NCBI GenBank assembly: GCA_030686995.1
Contig: CM060685.1
Coordinates: 23,296,065-23,360,064, forward strand
Source: Artemisia argyi
Lineage: Eukaryota > Streptophyta > Magnoliopsida > Asterales > Asteraceae
Length of the DNA: 64,000 bases
Direction of reading: 5' to 3'
Position 1 is the stretch's first letter. Each line of letters opens with the position of its first letter. The notes below the pieces were generated by a model. The model ran no database searches, was not told the DNA's origin, and saw only the letters and a list, made by a program, of their open reading frames with translations. A program made the position numbers and the translations under genes. Shown here one piece after another: positions 24,905-38,396 of this stretch.

Positions 24905-26720
24905 TGTTTGACCCATTAACAATGTGTCAATTAGTGAGTGTTTTTGGTAAGACTCGTAAGGGTGACACATCTATCCATGTTGGATAATTATGGTGACTCG
25001 CCTTCGTTAGTACTTTTGTGATTGATTTAGATGTACATTAGTACAAAGTTATGACTTTGTCTCTTGATACCTTCACTAGAAGTGTAGGCAAAAAATAGGG
25101 CTCAAATCACCAATACATCATGTAACCGAAAACATGACATCATTTTAAACACTAGTAATTACCCTCTTACAATGTGCTATATAACCAAAGAAGAATTTAG
25201 TTCTTTAACCTATGTGGGATATAAAGTTGGATTGGTTTTTATCTAATAATAATAATCTGCACTAGTTCTTATGCTCGTTATAGAGTTTGTAATTTGGAGC
25301 TACTCTGAAAGTCAATGCCAAAGTTTTGATACATTTATCAAGTGACAACGCAATTTTATTTGGAGATCTTCTATGGGGTACAAATTTTATCACGGATTTC
25401 AAATGGGTGTACTATCATATTTTTCGTTCTTTTTTTGTTTGAAAAATTGGCGATAATGCAACTCATTTTGAATTTCATGAATTTCATGGCATGAAGTTAA
25501 TTAGAGATTCAACGCTGCAAATAGTTTAGTTTAAGCGTTTTATATGTTAAATATACAGTACTTTCCGTATCATATAATTAGGAAATTTTTGTGTGAGTAA
25601 TTAAGTTCCCTTTGTGCGACATCACTAGTTTGGATAAGTGAACTGTACTCGACATGTGTGATGTTCGGTGATTTGTTTAGTAGGATTTGTGAGGTTGAAC
25701 ACACGTACACTGACACAACTATTCGTTTTAGAAATGAAAATTCGTAGGACAAAGTTGCACTTTTTCTTCGATAGAAATGAAGGCAACCAAGAGGGACTCG
25801 AATCACCTGTTTTGTAACATAGTCGCCTCAATTGATAGTTCACTTGTCGTAACATGTCACTGCAAAGGGCGTTTGATATTGTACGGTAGGGGCATAGGGA
25901 ATTTCATCTGGAGTGGTGGAATGTGTATGAACACAACAGTAAAATGTTTTTCTTTTGGAACATGAATGCTGGTACATGAATGTGCATGAATCACCAGGTT
26001 AGTGTTGATAAGTTATTATTGATGACATCGTCACATATTCTGAAAAAAAACCTCCTGAAAAACCAAAATTGAGAATGTTGATGTAATTGCGTTTTTGTTT
26101 ATTATGTAGATAGAGTAAAGGTTAGTAAATATTTCTCCAAAAGGTTTAAATCATGTCGTACACCTTTTTTGAATGCCGATTGACCCTTTAGTTGAAGCAT
26201 CAACACAAAGTTTGTAAATAAAAGGTTTGGAGTGCCCATTTCATAAGTGGAAGGATTTTAAAAGCTAAGAATGTATATTAAATTTTCACAGTACACAAAA
26301 CAATAAAGTTTTTGATGTTTGAACTAATCTGTAAACTTTATTATCCATGTACTTGAAGACATAACACTATTCTCGACAAGTATGATACTCATAAGTTAAC
26401 TCATTCACTATACTATATAAACAAGCAAGATTTCACTTCTTTAACCTAAGCAAGATTTCACTTCTTTAACCTATGTGAGATGCAAGGTTAATGCCAAGGT
26501 ATCTTAGAAGCGACGTATCCACTTTATATATTGTGTTAAAAAACTGATTAATGCAAATCTGGGATCATTTTGTTAAAAGGATCCAAAATCTAAAGTTTGT
26601 GACTGATCATTCAGATAATATTACAGTATTTGTTTGAAGTCCTCATGTGGTTGTGGACAATTTTTCTGCACATTACAACATGTTTTCTAGCAAATATTTT
26701 AGACACTAATTTTTAGCTTA
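24905..26720 (+). repeat. Dispersed repeat unit, copy group 1
   Basis: Non-coding DNA paralogous to parts of 54,504-59,650. Shared blocks are 'ctatataaccaaa...ttctttaacctatgtgggat' (25,176-25,225 and again 26,411-26,485) and 'gagattcaacgctgcaaatagtttagttt' (25,504-25,532). Also shared are 'caagagggactcgaatca' (25,788-25,805) and 'ttgtaaataaaaggtttggagtgccca' (26,212-26,238). In the second block the phrase 'caagatttcacttctttaaccta' is itself tandemly doubled (26,424-26,472). No reading frame is conserved between copies. Confidence 0.6.
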
Positions 26721-27871
26721 GTTTTGTTCCTCTGAGTTTGTTAATTTTGCGTTGACATACAAATAGATCCGAGTTATTGTTTACGAGGAGCGGAAGATGA
26801 AAACATGAAGGGTGTCAAAATGTGAATTATGCATTTTATACTCAAATCCTAAATAATGATGTCTACGTTCAAAATGCATATAAAAACACCATTGTATGGG
26901 GACACTATTCATACCAGGTTATCACAAAAGATTGTATTTCCAACTTAGCCTATTCATCACAAATTAAAAGCATATATCATTTCATTACACAAATATTATA
27001 TGGGAAAACATGGACCCATTTTTTAAACTAACATGGGCTTACCCCAACTAAACATTACAGTCCCAAAACGTTCATTTAAGTCGACGAAACCCTTATGAAA
27101 CCAAGCATAACCCTCATTTATACCCATTTGATTATGGAACTGTTTCAACATACAATGTTTATATGTTAAAATTAATACCAACATACTTTGTTTATACATA
27201 CAATGTTTCAACATACTTTGTTTTGTGTTTGTGTTGTTTTGTGAAGGTGAAAGGCATGCATGTTGGTGGAACATACTTGTCTTTGTTTCAATGCTCTCAA
27301 GGCTTTACCTGGTTAGTCATTTTACTATCTACAGTAGGGTCACGTGGTTTGATTCCTCAGTTAGGAAAATTTGACAAAGGTGTAAAACTAAAATGATGGT
27401 TCATGAAAAAACTACGTACCCAACAAAATAGGGTTTTTATGCAAAAATTATTGGCGTTTAATTTTCTTTTGATAAACACATCAAACTTCTTAAAATATTT
27501 TCGTCTACACGACCCTAGACGACAGGTGTACTTGTGGTGTATCGAATAACTCGTCTCGTCCTCGGCTTGGTGGATTATAATCATTCTCATATGTAATTAA
27601 AGGCAATACAAGATCACTTGACTCCAAAGGAGGAACATCAAATTATAACAATGCTTAAAAATGCATCCCTCAATTTGAAATAAAAAGTACCAAATTAATC
27701 AAAACCAAACAATTTCAACGACGATATGGTAAAACAAAGGGCAGAAGGCACAAAAATGTAACTAACTTGTCACTTTTTGCACCAATTTAGTTACATTTTC
27801 TTACCTTGTAAAATAAATAAAACAGCTCATAACATTTAATAGAGTGATATATATCAAGTGATCTTTGTCTC
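26721..27871. other. Intergenic, no gene seen
   Basis: Short open frames on both strands lack any recognisable motif. A segment at 27,488-27,545 ('ttcgtctacacgaccctagacgaca') is repeated at 30,678-30,730 at the end of the LINE fragment. Confidence 0.5.
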
Positions 27872-28801
27872 TTATTTAAGGACTAAACCAGTGCTACCGA
27901 GTTCCTGATCAATCAGTTTGTCTATCTTTTCCTTCATATCATCCGTGAAGTAATTCTCCCAATCCCCATCCTTTGCCTTTCTGAAAAAATATCGGTTTTC
28001 TACCACAAAATCCTTTGCATAAAAATTCCCAGTTTTATTTACTTCAAGTTCGCTCAGATTTTCAAAACTACACAATTTTATAATTTTTTCAACCACTCCT
28101 GCATTCGTTTCTTGGATCGAAAAAGGATACCCAATGAACTCGGCAAGCCTCTTCACATTGCTTATAGGGTCCATCTTCAAATCTTCATACTTCAAGAAAA
28201 GTATGGTATCCGGCTTTTCCAAGCTTGCTTTCCAATATCCTAATATATGATCCCAGTATGGTCCATAAAATGATATGCCTTGACAAAACTCATCAAATGC
28301 CTGCTCAAATGGTGCATCTTCCATAGCTAACTTTGATATTTCTCTAGCGAAATTGTAATGGGAAACAATGACATCTTTAACGTTGCGATATATGTAAACA
28401 ATCTTGCAGTTTGAAGATAAGACTGACTCTGGCAATGAATTGTAAGGAATGTGTGTGGAGATGAGTGGGAAACAGGAGTTGCCGTCTTTGGTTCGGTCAA
28501 GGGTTTTCTGTAGGATAGGGACACAGTTATGTGGCAAAGTTGTGAGCAAGGGAGAAGTGGATTCATTAAACTTATCACGGGTTACTATTGCAAAAGCCAA
28601 TGCCTTTAGCCAAGTTGTACCCGTTTTCGCGCAACTGCATAGTAATACATCAGTTGGTCGAGCCTTGAAGCTTTGCTGAGCCAAAATTACTTCTTCAAGG
28701 TAATTTTGAATGCTCCAAAAACCTTCATACTTGTAGAAGGTCACTTTGCCTTTGCACCAATTAAGAGTGTGTTTAGGAAGTGTTTTGAAGGTCTCTTCCA
28801 T
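27872..28801 (-). CDS. Cytosolic sulfotransferase, flavonol/SOT family
   Basis: Predicted to transfer sulfate from PAPS to a hydroxyl on a small molecule such as a flavonoid, hormone or glucosinolate-type acceptor; the substrate cannot be read from sequence. The single-exon 309-residue frame is slightly shorter than the usual 310-350. Visible motifs: PAPS 5'-phosphosulfate loop AKTGTTWLK (58-66), catalytic His in THIP (His117), 3'-phosphate site [10 protein letters not shown] with Arg139 and Ser147, and C-terminal FRKAKDGDW (273-281). The last normally reads RKGxxGDW, so the first glycine is Ala276 here. The ATG begins [15 protein letters not shown]-like CTATAAATTG lies about 80 bp upstream. 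It is probably intact; the glycine change may reduce PAPS binding. Its neighbours are repeats, so context says nothing about function. Confidence 0.9.
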   Translation of the reverse strand: MEETFKTLPKHTLNWCKGKVTFYKYEGFWSIQNYLEEVILAQQSFKARPTDVLLCSCAKTGTTWLKALAFAIVTRDKFNESTSPLLTTLPHNCVPILQKTLDRTKDGNSCFPLISTHIPYNSLPESVLSSNCKIVYIYRNVKDVIVSHYNFAREISKLAMEDAPFEQAFDEFCQGISFYGPYWDHILGYWKASLEKPDTILFLKYEDLKMDPISNVKRLAEFIGYPFSIQETNAGVVEKIIKLCSFENLSELEVNKTGNFYAKDFVVENRYFFRKAKDGDWENYFTDDMKEKIDKLIDQELGSTGLVLK

Positions 28802-28876
28802 GGTGAAAATGATGTTATTGGAGTTTACTTTCTATTTCTTTTCTTCTTCATAAGGTCATAAGCTACACCTGCCCTC

Positions 28877-28886
28877 AATTTATAGA
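28877..28886 (-). promoter_or_regulatory. TATA box of the sulfotransferase gene
   Basis: CTATAAATTG on the minus strand, about 80 bp before the ATG, consistent with a short 5' UTR. Confidence 0.5.
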
Positions 28887-28889
28887 TTT

Positions 28890-30262
28890 TTCAATACCCA
28901 TTTACCACTCCCACCAACCCTCATCTCCACCTACCTCATATCTCTTGATAGACAATCAAATTCATGTATTTATGACCGAATAGTAGTAATTATACTAATC
29001 AATTCAAGTTGATAGATTTGACAAGTAAAAGGAACACGTTGAATATGAACAAAGAATCCATTTGCAAGACATAAATTAAAATGGGTTTGGTTATCCTCAC
29101 CCTCCAAAAATGATACTACCACCCTTGACATTTTTTATTATTTTTTATTTTTATTATAACACTGAAATAAAAATAATGGAACAGAGTTTTACAAGTCAAA
29201 AGTTGAAAAACATAAAATATACGGAGCAGAAAACCATAAAAATTTGTCTTGCTATGTTAACAAAGTGAGTAAAATTGTCGAAAAAAGTACGAAACATAAA
29301 ATATAAAGTTTGAAACAAAAAACATAAAAAATTGTTTTATCATATCAATAAAAGAAGAATATAGTGTGTGCGGGGTACCAATACTACAACCCAATTAAAA
29401 TACCATTACATTTTGTCTTCACTCAGTTTATGCCTTAGGAATTAAAAATGAAAGATGCTTTGTTTGTATTAAAAATGAAACGCTCATATATTAAAATGAA
29501 AGAGCATTTCAATTTATGCTTCGGGAATTAAAAATGAAAGATGCTCTGTACTCGTCAAACAAAACAAAAAAATTACAGAAGTTGGGTTATATTCGTATGA
29601 GAGAGAGGGAAGAGCAATTTACAAGTTATGATGCATAATATATATATATAAAGAACAAGTATAAATGCACAAAATACTTGTAGCAAAACAAGTATAAATT
29701 TAGGGAAATGATTTGTGACCATTTATTTTTGGCTATACACCACTAAATTACACCTGTGATGCATACAGTACAACACCGCTATGCATAATTTAGTGGTGGA
29801 TGACAAAAAAAAAATGGCGTACAAATCACCTCCCATAAATTTATGTTATACGTAGTAAAGATAAACATTACATAAAAAACTTTTGTGCAACTAGCAAGTA
29901 AATATTTGGAACTAATTATCCCCTTTTCTATCATGTAATGCGCTTTGCATTATATGTTTTTTTTAACGACAACTATTTATCGCACAATATATATGCAACA
30001 ATTTTATCTCACATGTCATAAACAAGACTTCAACCCACAACCATTTAACAAAGAGCATTTCGCACAACAAATGTCACCTTTGGACCCAATAAATACCACA
30101 ATACCCATCAAAACTTTGTTGATTTTACCTAGTGAAATTTGGGTTTTACCTTGATTTTACCTAGTCCATTATCCCCGTATTTTTTCATTATTGTTGCTGA
30201 TGTTCTTTCAAGTATGATCTTAAGTGCTTTGCGAAATTCTACGTTACCAGGTAAATGGCTAG
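28890..30262. other. Intergenic, no gene seen
   Basis: AT-rich. Phrase 'aattaaaaatgaaagatgctttgt' recurs near 29,439, 29,466 and 29,525, a small local repeat. Short open frames show no recognisable domain. Confidence 0.5.
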
Positions 30263-30655
30263 GGCATGCCCTATGATTTCACATGTTTTCTTTGTTGATG
30301 ACTCTTTATTCTTTCTTAACGCTAACATGCATGAATGTAAGAATCTGGTGGATATTTTGGTTCGGTATCGCAAGGCATCGGGTTAAAGCATAAATTTCAC
30401 AAACAGTGTTGCTCTTTTCTCACCGAATAGCTCAAACCATCTCCAAGAACAAATGTGTGATCTTTTAAATGTTGAATGTATGGATCCGAAGGCTCGCTAC
30501 TTTGGCTTACCTTCTATATGTGGTAGGAAGAAAGGTGAATTATTCTCTTTCATATTGGAGAAGGTCCTACAAAAAGTTCAAGGGTGGAAGCAAAAGCTTC
30601 TCTCGCAAGCGGGACGTGAAATCCTCATCAAATCAGTTATCCAGGCTATTCCATC
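30263..30655 (+). pseudogene. LINE (non-LTR) reverse transcriptase fragment
   Basis: One frame gives FVDDSLFF (the catalytic YADD-type box), then LVRYRKASG, an in-frame stop, NSVALFSPN, and ARYFGLPSICGRKK...GWKQKLLSQAGREILIKSVIQAIPS. This is the characteristic region downstream of the active site in plant L1-type LINEs. Only this piece of the reverse transcriptase remains, with no endonuclease or 5' part. The stop codon TAA at about 30,382 replaces a normally sense codon. Dead on arrival or decayed. Confidence 0.85.
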
Positions 30656-31244
30656 AAATCAGCAAAAGCTTCATCTTAATATATTTTCGTCTACACGACC
30701 CTAGACGGCAGGCGTACTTGTGGTGTATCAAACTTCTTAAAATATTTAGTTTGAGACGGAATTAGTACATAACTAGCATGCAAAATAGAAAAGTAATGGA
30801 GTTACATCTTACCAATACAGCGTATGAAGATGTCACCAGTTGCAAAATAGAAAAGTAATGACTCTTTATTCAATTTTAAAAGAAAACTATTAATACATTT
30901 CGAAAATCAGGTTAACTCGGGACGTTAAAACCCGACGGGTTAACCCGGTTTAATTTGACTCATTTTCACAACCCACCCCGTCGGGTTAACCCGGTTTAAA
31001 TTGACCCGTTTTTTGATCGAAACGGTTCAACCGGTTGAAGCAGCCAGGTCGAACCGGGTTTCAAAACATTATGTTTAATCTTCAAATCCTCAAATTTTTA
31101 TTATTTTTCGTTTATAAACCATAAACATTTTGTTATCACTAAAACTATCTGCTGCTATAAAATCATGTTGCTTTGCACAGGTACTCGTCTGGTATAGTTA
31201 TAATACCCGTACATGCACGAGTAATACATTAAAACCTATAGGTG
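30656..31244. repeat. CCGGGTT-rich dispersed repeat and intergenic sequence
   Basis: At 30,905-31,068 'cgggttaacccggttt' and 'cggttcaaccggttgaa' recur; the same family appears as a tandem pair at 58,655-59,075. No gene is seen. Confidence 0.55.
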
Positions 31245-31915
31245 GTGCCTTTAACTTTGTTACAATGTCTCTGTATGTGAGAAAATAGTTGCAACAATTT
31301 ATTGTGTTAGCCTCCGGATGATAACTTGATTTTACCACAAATGTGTGAACACCTACCATTTTGAACAGATAGATTAGGTAACTAAAACAATATTGAATAG
31401 GGCTCAAATAAAAAAAATACAATGATCAAACGATTGACTACTTCTAACATGCAATTAATGGACATTTGAACTACCCCTAATAATTTATTAGTTTTAAAAA
31501 GAGCATTGAGCTATAATTCATAAATAAAAAATAAATACGAATCTCTTGCTTAATAATGCTGAGTTGTCCAACAAAAATAAAATATAGCATGATTGAACAA
31601 ATAACTTTTTGTATTTACTACATTATTAGACTTTTCCTATTTTTTTTATTTAACACTACTAAATTATTACGGGTAGTTCAAATGTCCATTGCATGTTAAT
31701 TGTAGCATATGCTTTTATCCTTGTATCTTTTTATCTGAGTTCTATTCAACTGATTGTTATAAATACATATATTTTACCTAATCTATTTGTTCATAATGGT
31801 AGGTGTTCACACATTTTAGGCAGAATCAAGTTATCATCGGGAGTAACTAACACACTAAATTGTTGCTACTATTTTCATATATACAGACATTGAAACAAAA
31901 GATAAAAAGGCATGA
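31245..31915. mobile_element. Large imperfect foldback (about 660 bp)
   Basis: The arms 31,246-31,485 and 31,675-31,912 are inverted copies of each other. Examples are 'ggtgttcacacatttt' (right) against 'aaatgtgtgaacacc' (left), and 'gggtagttcaaatgtccatt' against 'aatggacatttgaactaccc'. They are separated by about 190 bp. The outer ends read TGCCTTT.../...AAAGGCA. The phrase 'gcatgattgaacaaataac' is repeated directly at 31,588 and 31,910. Likely a non-autonomous DNA transposon. Confidence 0.65.
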
Positions 31916-32270
31916 TTGAACAAATAACCTTTTTTACTCATAGGGAAATTTAGCAAAATACACCGGTCGTCCTACGGCTTGTCACTTTTTAGACCGTAAA
32001 TAATTTTAATTCGAAAATAGACCGAGCGACCGGGTGACCAGAAATAAATATTTCTTAGTTTCAGTGTTATAAGTTTTTGCCATGTTCCAACACAAAGTTG
32101 TCAATTTCTCTTTTGATTCATGTCTCGAAATGAAGACAGCAAAGAGGGCTGATGATCGAAGTCGCAAAAATGTTGTATTAGAGTTGCCTCATCTCTTAGC
32201 CACATGGATTGCAATGGACATTTCGATGAGTTTAAATGGAACTTTATGCATGATTGAGAGTAGTCTACCT
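31916..32270. other. Intergenic, no gene recognised
   Basis: A 72-codon open frame at 32,082-32,300 overlaps sequence related to the dispersed repeat (compare 25,770-25,850) and runs into the neighbouring TIR element, so I do not call it a gene. Confidence 0.5.
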
Positions 32271-32791
32271 AGGGCTGTAAACGAGCTGAATGTTAAGTGA
32301 ACATTCATAAACCTTTCGGTAAAAAGTTCTTTTATGTTCATTCATTTATTAAATGAACGAACATGAACAATATTTTGCATTTGTTTAGTTAAACGAACGA
32401 ACATGAACAAGAGCCGCGTCCATTTATTTATGTTCGTGAACGTTCGATTATGCGTTCGTTTATGTTCATTTATTTATTTATGTTCGTATATCTTATCTTT
32501 TAATTGTTTTGTTTAAACAAACTACACTTATAAAACAATATATTGTGTAGAATTTAATAAAGTTTATGTTTGTTTGTCTATGTTCATTTATGTTCGTTCA
32601 TTTAGCGTTCGTTTAGTGTCTTAATGAACGAGCATACACGAACATGATCAACTCGTTTTCTTAATAAACGAACATGAGCAAAAAGATTCGTCCGTTTAAG
32701 AGTTCATGTTCACTTATTTTTCTGGTTTAAAATAAACGAACGAACATGAAAAAGACTCTATTCATGTTCGTTCGGTTCGTTTACAGCCCTA
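32270..32791. mobile_element. hAT-like MITE with TAGGGCTGTAAACGA ends
   Basis: Perfect 15-bp terminal inverted repeats (32,270-32,284 and 32,777-32,791). The interior consists of many GTTCGTT/AACGAAC and 'atgaacgaacatgaa' units arranged head-to-head. It has no coding capacity, and a target duplication is not evident. Confidence 0.65.
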
Positions 32792-32794
32792 AGT

Positions 32795-32952
32795 TTAATG
32801 GTAAGAGTTTATAAGACCCAACTCATAAGTGCTCCATGGAGACCTTACATGGAGAGCCACGTCTTAATTATTTTTTGTAACGTTATCAATATGGCATTGT
32901 ATGGTATGGGTTAGATATGCTCAGCTAGATCGGTGAAACATTATTGAATTGA
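32795..32952 (+). repeat. Dispersed repeat unit, copy interrupted by the Tekay-like element
   Basis: Shares 'catggagagccac(g)tcttaatta', 'gtaac...aatatggcattgta' and 'gatcggtgaaac' with 56,040-56,160 and 58,308-58,415. It resumes after the retrotransposon at 54,504. Confidence 0.6.
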
Positions 32953-32957
32953 ACATC
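32953..32957 (+). repeat. Target-site duplication ACATC (left)
   Basis: Identical to 54,499-54,503 after the 3' LTR; fixes the borders of the 21.5-kb element. Confidence 0.9.
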
Positions 32958-36553
<3,596 letters not shown>

Positions 36554-36556
36554 GAT

Positions 36557-36570
36557 TGGTATCAGAGCCA
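36557..36570 (+). promoter_or_regulatory. Primer-binding site, initiator tRNA-Met
   Basis: TGGTATCAGAGCCA, 14 nt exactly complementary to the 3' end of plant initiator tRNA-Met, three bases after the LTR. Minus-strand DNA synthesis would start here. Confidence 0.93.
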
Positions 36571-36953
36571 AGGTTATAGAGAACTAGGTAAATAGACACC
36601 TAAACTATAACCGATTTTTATAGAAAACGATCCTCGACCATTGCCCGCCAGCCCGCCAAGCCGAAGCATCATTGTTATTATTGAGGTATTATGAGATTAT
36701 TGAGATGATTGATAGATTTGGGGATTCTTGAGATGATTTGAGGATTTGAGGTTTATTGATTTAGTGATATGATGGCGTTTTGAGGAATTATATGGCTTAA
36801 TTGTTTTACGAATGATTTTAGTAATGCGGTATTTTAAATCTTTCTTGAAATTTATGATTGGGAATTATATGATGATTTTTGATACGGTATTTTGAGTTCG
36901 CGGTTTAGTTGTTTTGAAACACTTACACCTACCCTACGCCGTTGTCACAGACT

Positions 36954-38036
36954 ATGGCCTCCCGTACGCCCGATGTTGTTGAGGATATTCTTACTGCACC
37001 AGTATTTCCAGCACAGTTTACCATAGCTCCTGATGACCCTTACCAGGTTGCCATGCCTTCAGCTACTGTGTCACCGACAGCTTCTATTTCAACACCACCT
37101 GCTGCATCTACGCAGGGACCCTCATCTTCTCTAGGGCTCCCTGGTACATCGAGGCAGCTTACTCTTCATCAGGCTTTGGCTCGTGTGGCTCCACGTTTTG
37201 CCCACCGAGCTACGGCACGTATGTCGGTACGCCCTACTTTACCACCTTTACAGTTGGATGCTCACTCTCTCCTGTCAGATGCACCACCTGCATCATTGCG
37301 TCATCGTCCTAGATCACCTACCCCTTCACCACATGGTTCACCTGTTAGGAGACGACGATTGATGAGGTACTCTTCCGATGAGGAGGAGGAGGAGTACGAG
37401 GTTGAGGATGAGGCTGATGACCCTCAGGAGGCTGAGCAGGGTGATGATGATGACCCTGAGGAGGAGGATGACCCTCAGGAGGAGGAGATGCCTGATGATG
37501 ATGATTTGTTAGTGCCGCCAGCTCAGGCTGAGGAGCCTGATTCACCTATACATCCGATTGAGCCTGTTTCACCTGATCATCCATTTTTGGTTGAGTTGCC
37601 ACCTGGTAGTCCCATTGAGTCGGATGCACCTTCTGAGGTTTCTGTTGAGCATGCAGAGTTAGGTGAGACTGGTAGGATGTGGGCTCAGATTTCTGATCTT
37701 GGTGAGAGAGTTACACGTATGTCTGAGCGGATTGACAGGGTGACCGTTGAGTTCATTGGGGAGTTGAGGATTGACATGGTTACGGCTGAGAGGAGAGTTA
37801 CCGAGATGAGGAGGGGTTTGATGGAGATTCACGAGCACATTGAGAGTTTACATCGAGGTTTTATTACAGCTCGAGAGGCCGACCGCAAGTTATGGCAAAG
37901 GAATGCCGAGCTGGAAAAGGAGGTGGCTGACCTCAAGAGAGACAGCGACACCCATGGTGTGGAGTTGGGATCACTATGGAGAGAGTTTGATGGCTTGAGG
38001 CAGGAGTTGAGGAACCTCCGCCAACAGCGTGGCTAG
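36954..38036 (+). CDS. Extra ORF before gag: acidic, coiled-coil protein of the retrotransposon
   Basis: A 360-codon open frame starting MASRTPDVVEDIL, between the primer-binding site and gag, uninterrupted. In order it has a Pro/Ser/Thr-rich N-terminus (to about residue 130), a basic patch (RRRRLMRYSSD), a strongly acidic run of Glu/Asp (about 140-190), and a Pro-rich linker. Residues 225-360 form a long heptad-like coiled coil (ISDLGERVTRMSERIDRV...LEKEVADLKRD). No enzymatic motif is visible, and I do not recognise a named family. Codon use and GC content are higher than in the flanking DNA, suggesting real selection. It may help particle assembly or bind Gag, but that is speculation. Confidence 0.75.
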   Translation: MASRTPDVVEDILTAPVFPAQFTIAPDDPYQVAMPSATVSPTASISTPPAASTQGPSSSLGLPGTSRQLTLHQALARVAPRFAHRATARMSVRPTLPPLQLDAHSLLSDAPPASLRHRPRSPTPSPHGSPVRRRRLMRYSSDEEEEEYEVEDEADDPQEAEQGDDDDPEEEDDPQEEEMPDDDDLLVPPAQAEEPDSPIHPIEPVSPDHPFLVELPPGSPIESDAPSEVSVEHAELGETGRMWAQISDLGERVTRMSERIDRVTVEFIGELRIDMVTAERRVTEMRRGLMEIHEHIESLHRGFITAREADRKLWQRNAELEKEVADLKRDSDTHGVELGSLWREFDGLRQELRNLRQQRG

Positions 38037-38396
38037 ATGTTTGGGTTATGTTATTTTTTTGCTTTCTATACCGAGGAGTGTTCGGTTAGAAAAGCTAGTT
38101 ATCCTATTTTGGTGTATTTTTCGTTGATTATTCGTCTCGTTTGGAACGATTATTATCTTTTGTGTTTTTTGGTAGTTGGAACGATGTTGGATCCTTATTG
38201 TATGGTTGATGGTTATTATTATATAATATTATGTGGTTTTTGGATATTGTGGAAATTGAGTCCCTATTCGCCTTATTGATGATTTACGGTGTATTGTTGA
38301 TATTCTTTCCATGACTTGGCTTCGTTGATTTAATTCTTGTTAAGCATATGATAAGTTCTATCGGAGACTCACGAACTTGTATGATGTTTCAGATAA
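38037..38396 (+). other. Spacer between the extra ORF and gag
   Basis: No conserved coding content; T-rich. An acceptor-like 'atgatgtttcag' ends just before the gag ATG (38,392), so gag could be expressed from a spliced RNA; this is untested. Confidence 0.4.

Noticed and set aside
25780..25810. tRNA-derived SINE, because 'gggactcgaatca' resembles the complement of a B box
   Set aside because: No A box at the right distance and no tail; the phrase belongs to the dispersed repeat.
27023..27590. Several 77-83-codon frames downstream of the sulfotransferase
   Set aside because: No conserved motif, overlapping on both strands, and no splice or promoter signals.
32082..32300. 72-codon plus-strand frame as a small gene
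   Set aside because: It overlaps repeat sequence and runs into the terminal inverted repeat of the hAT-like MITE; no motif.
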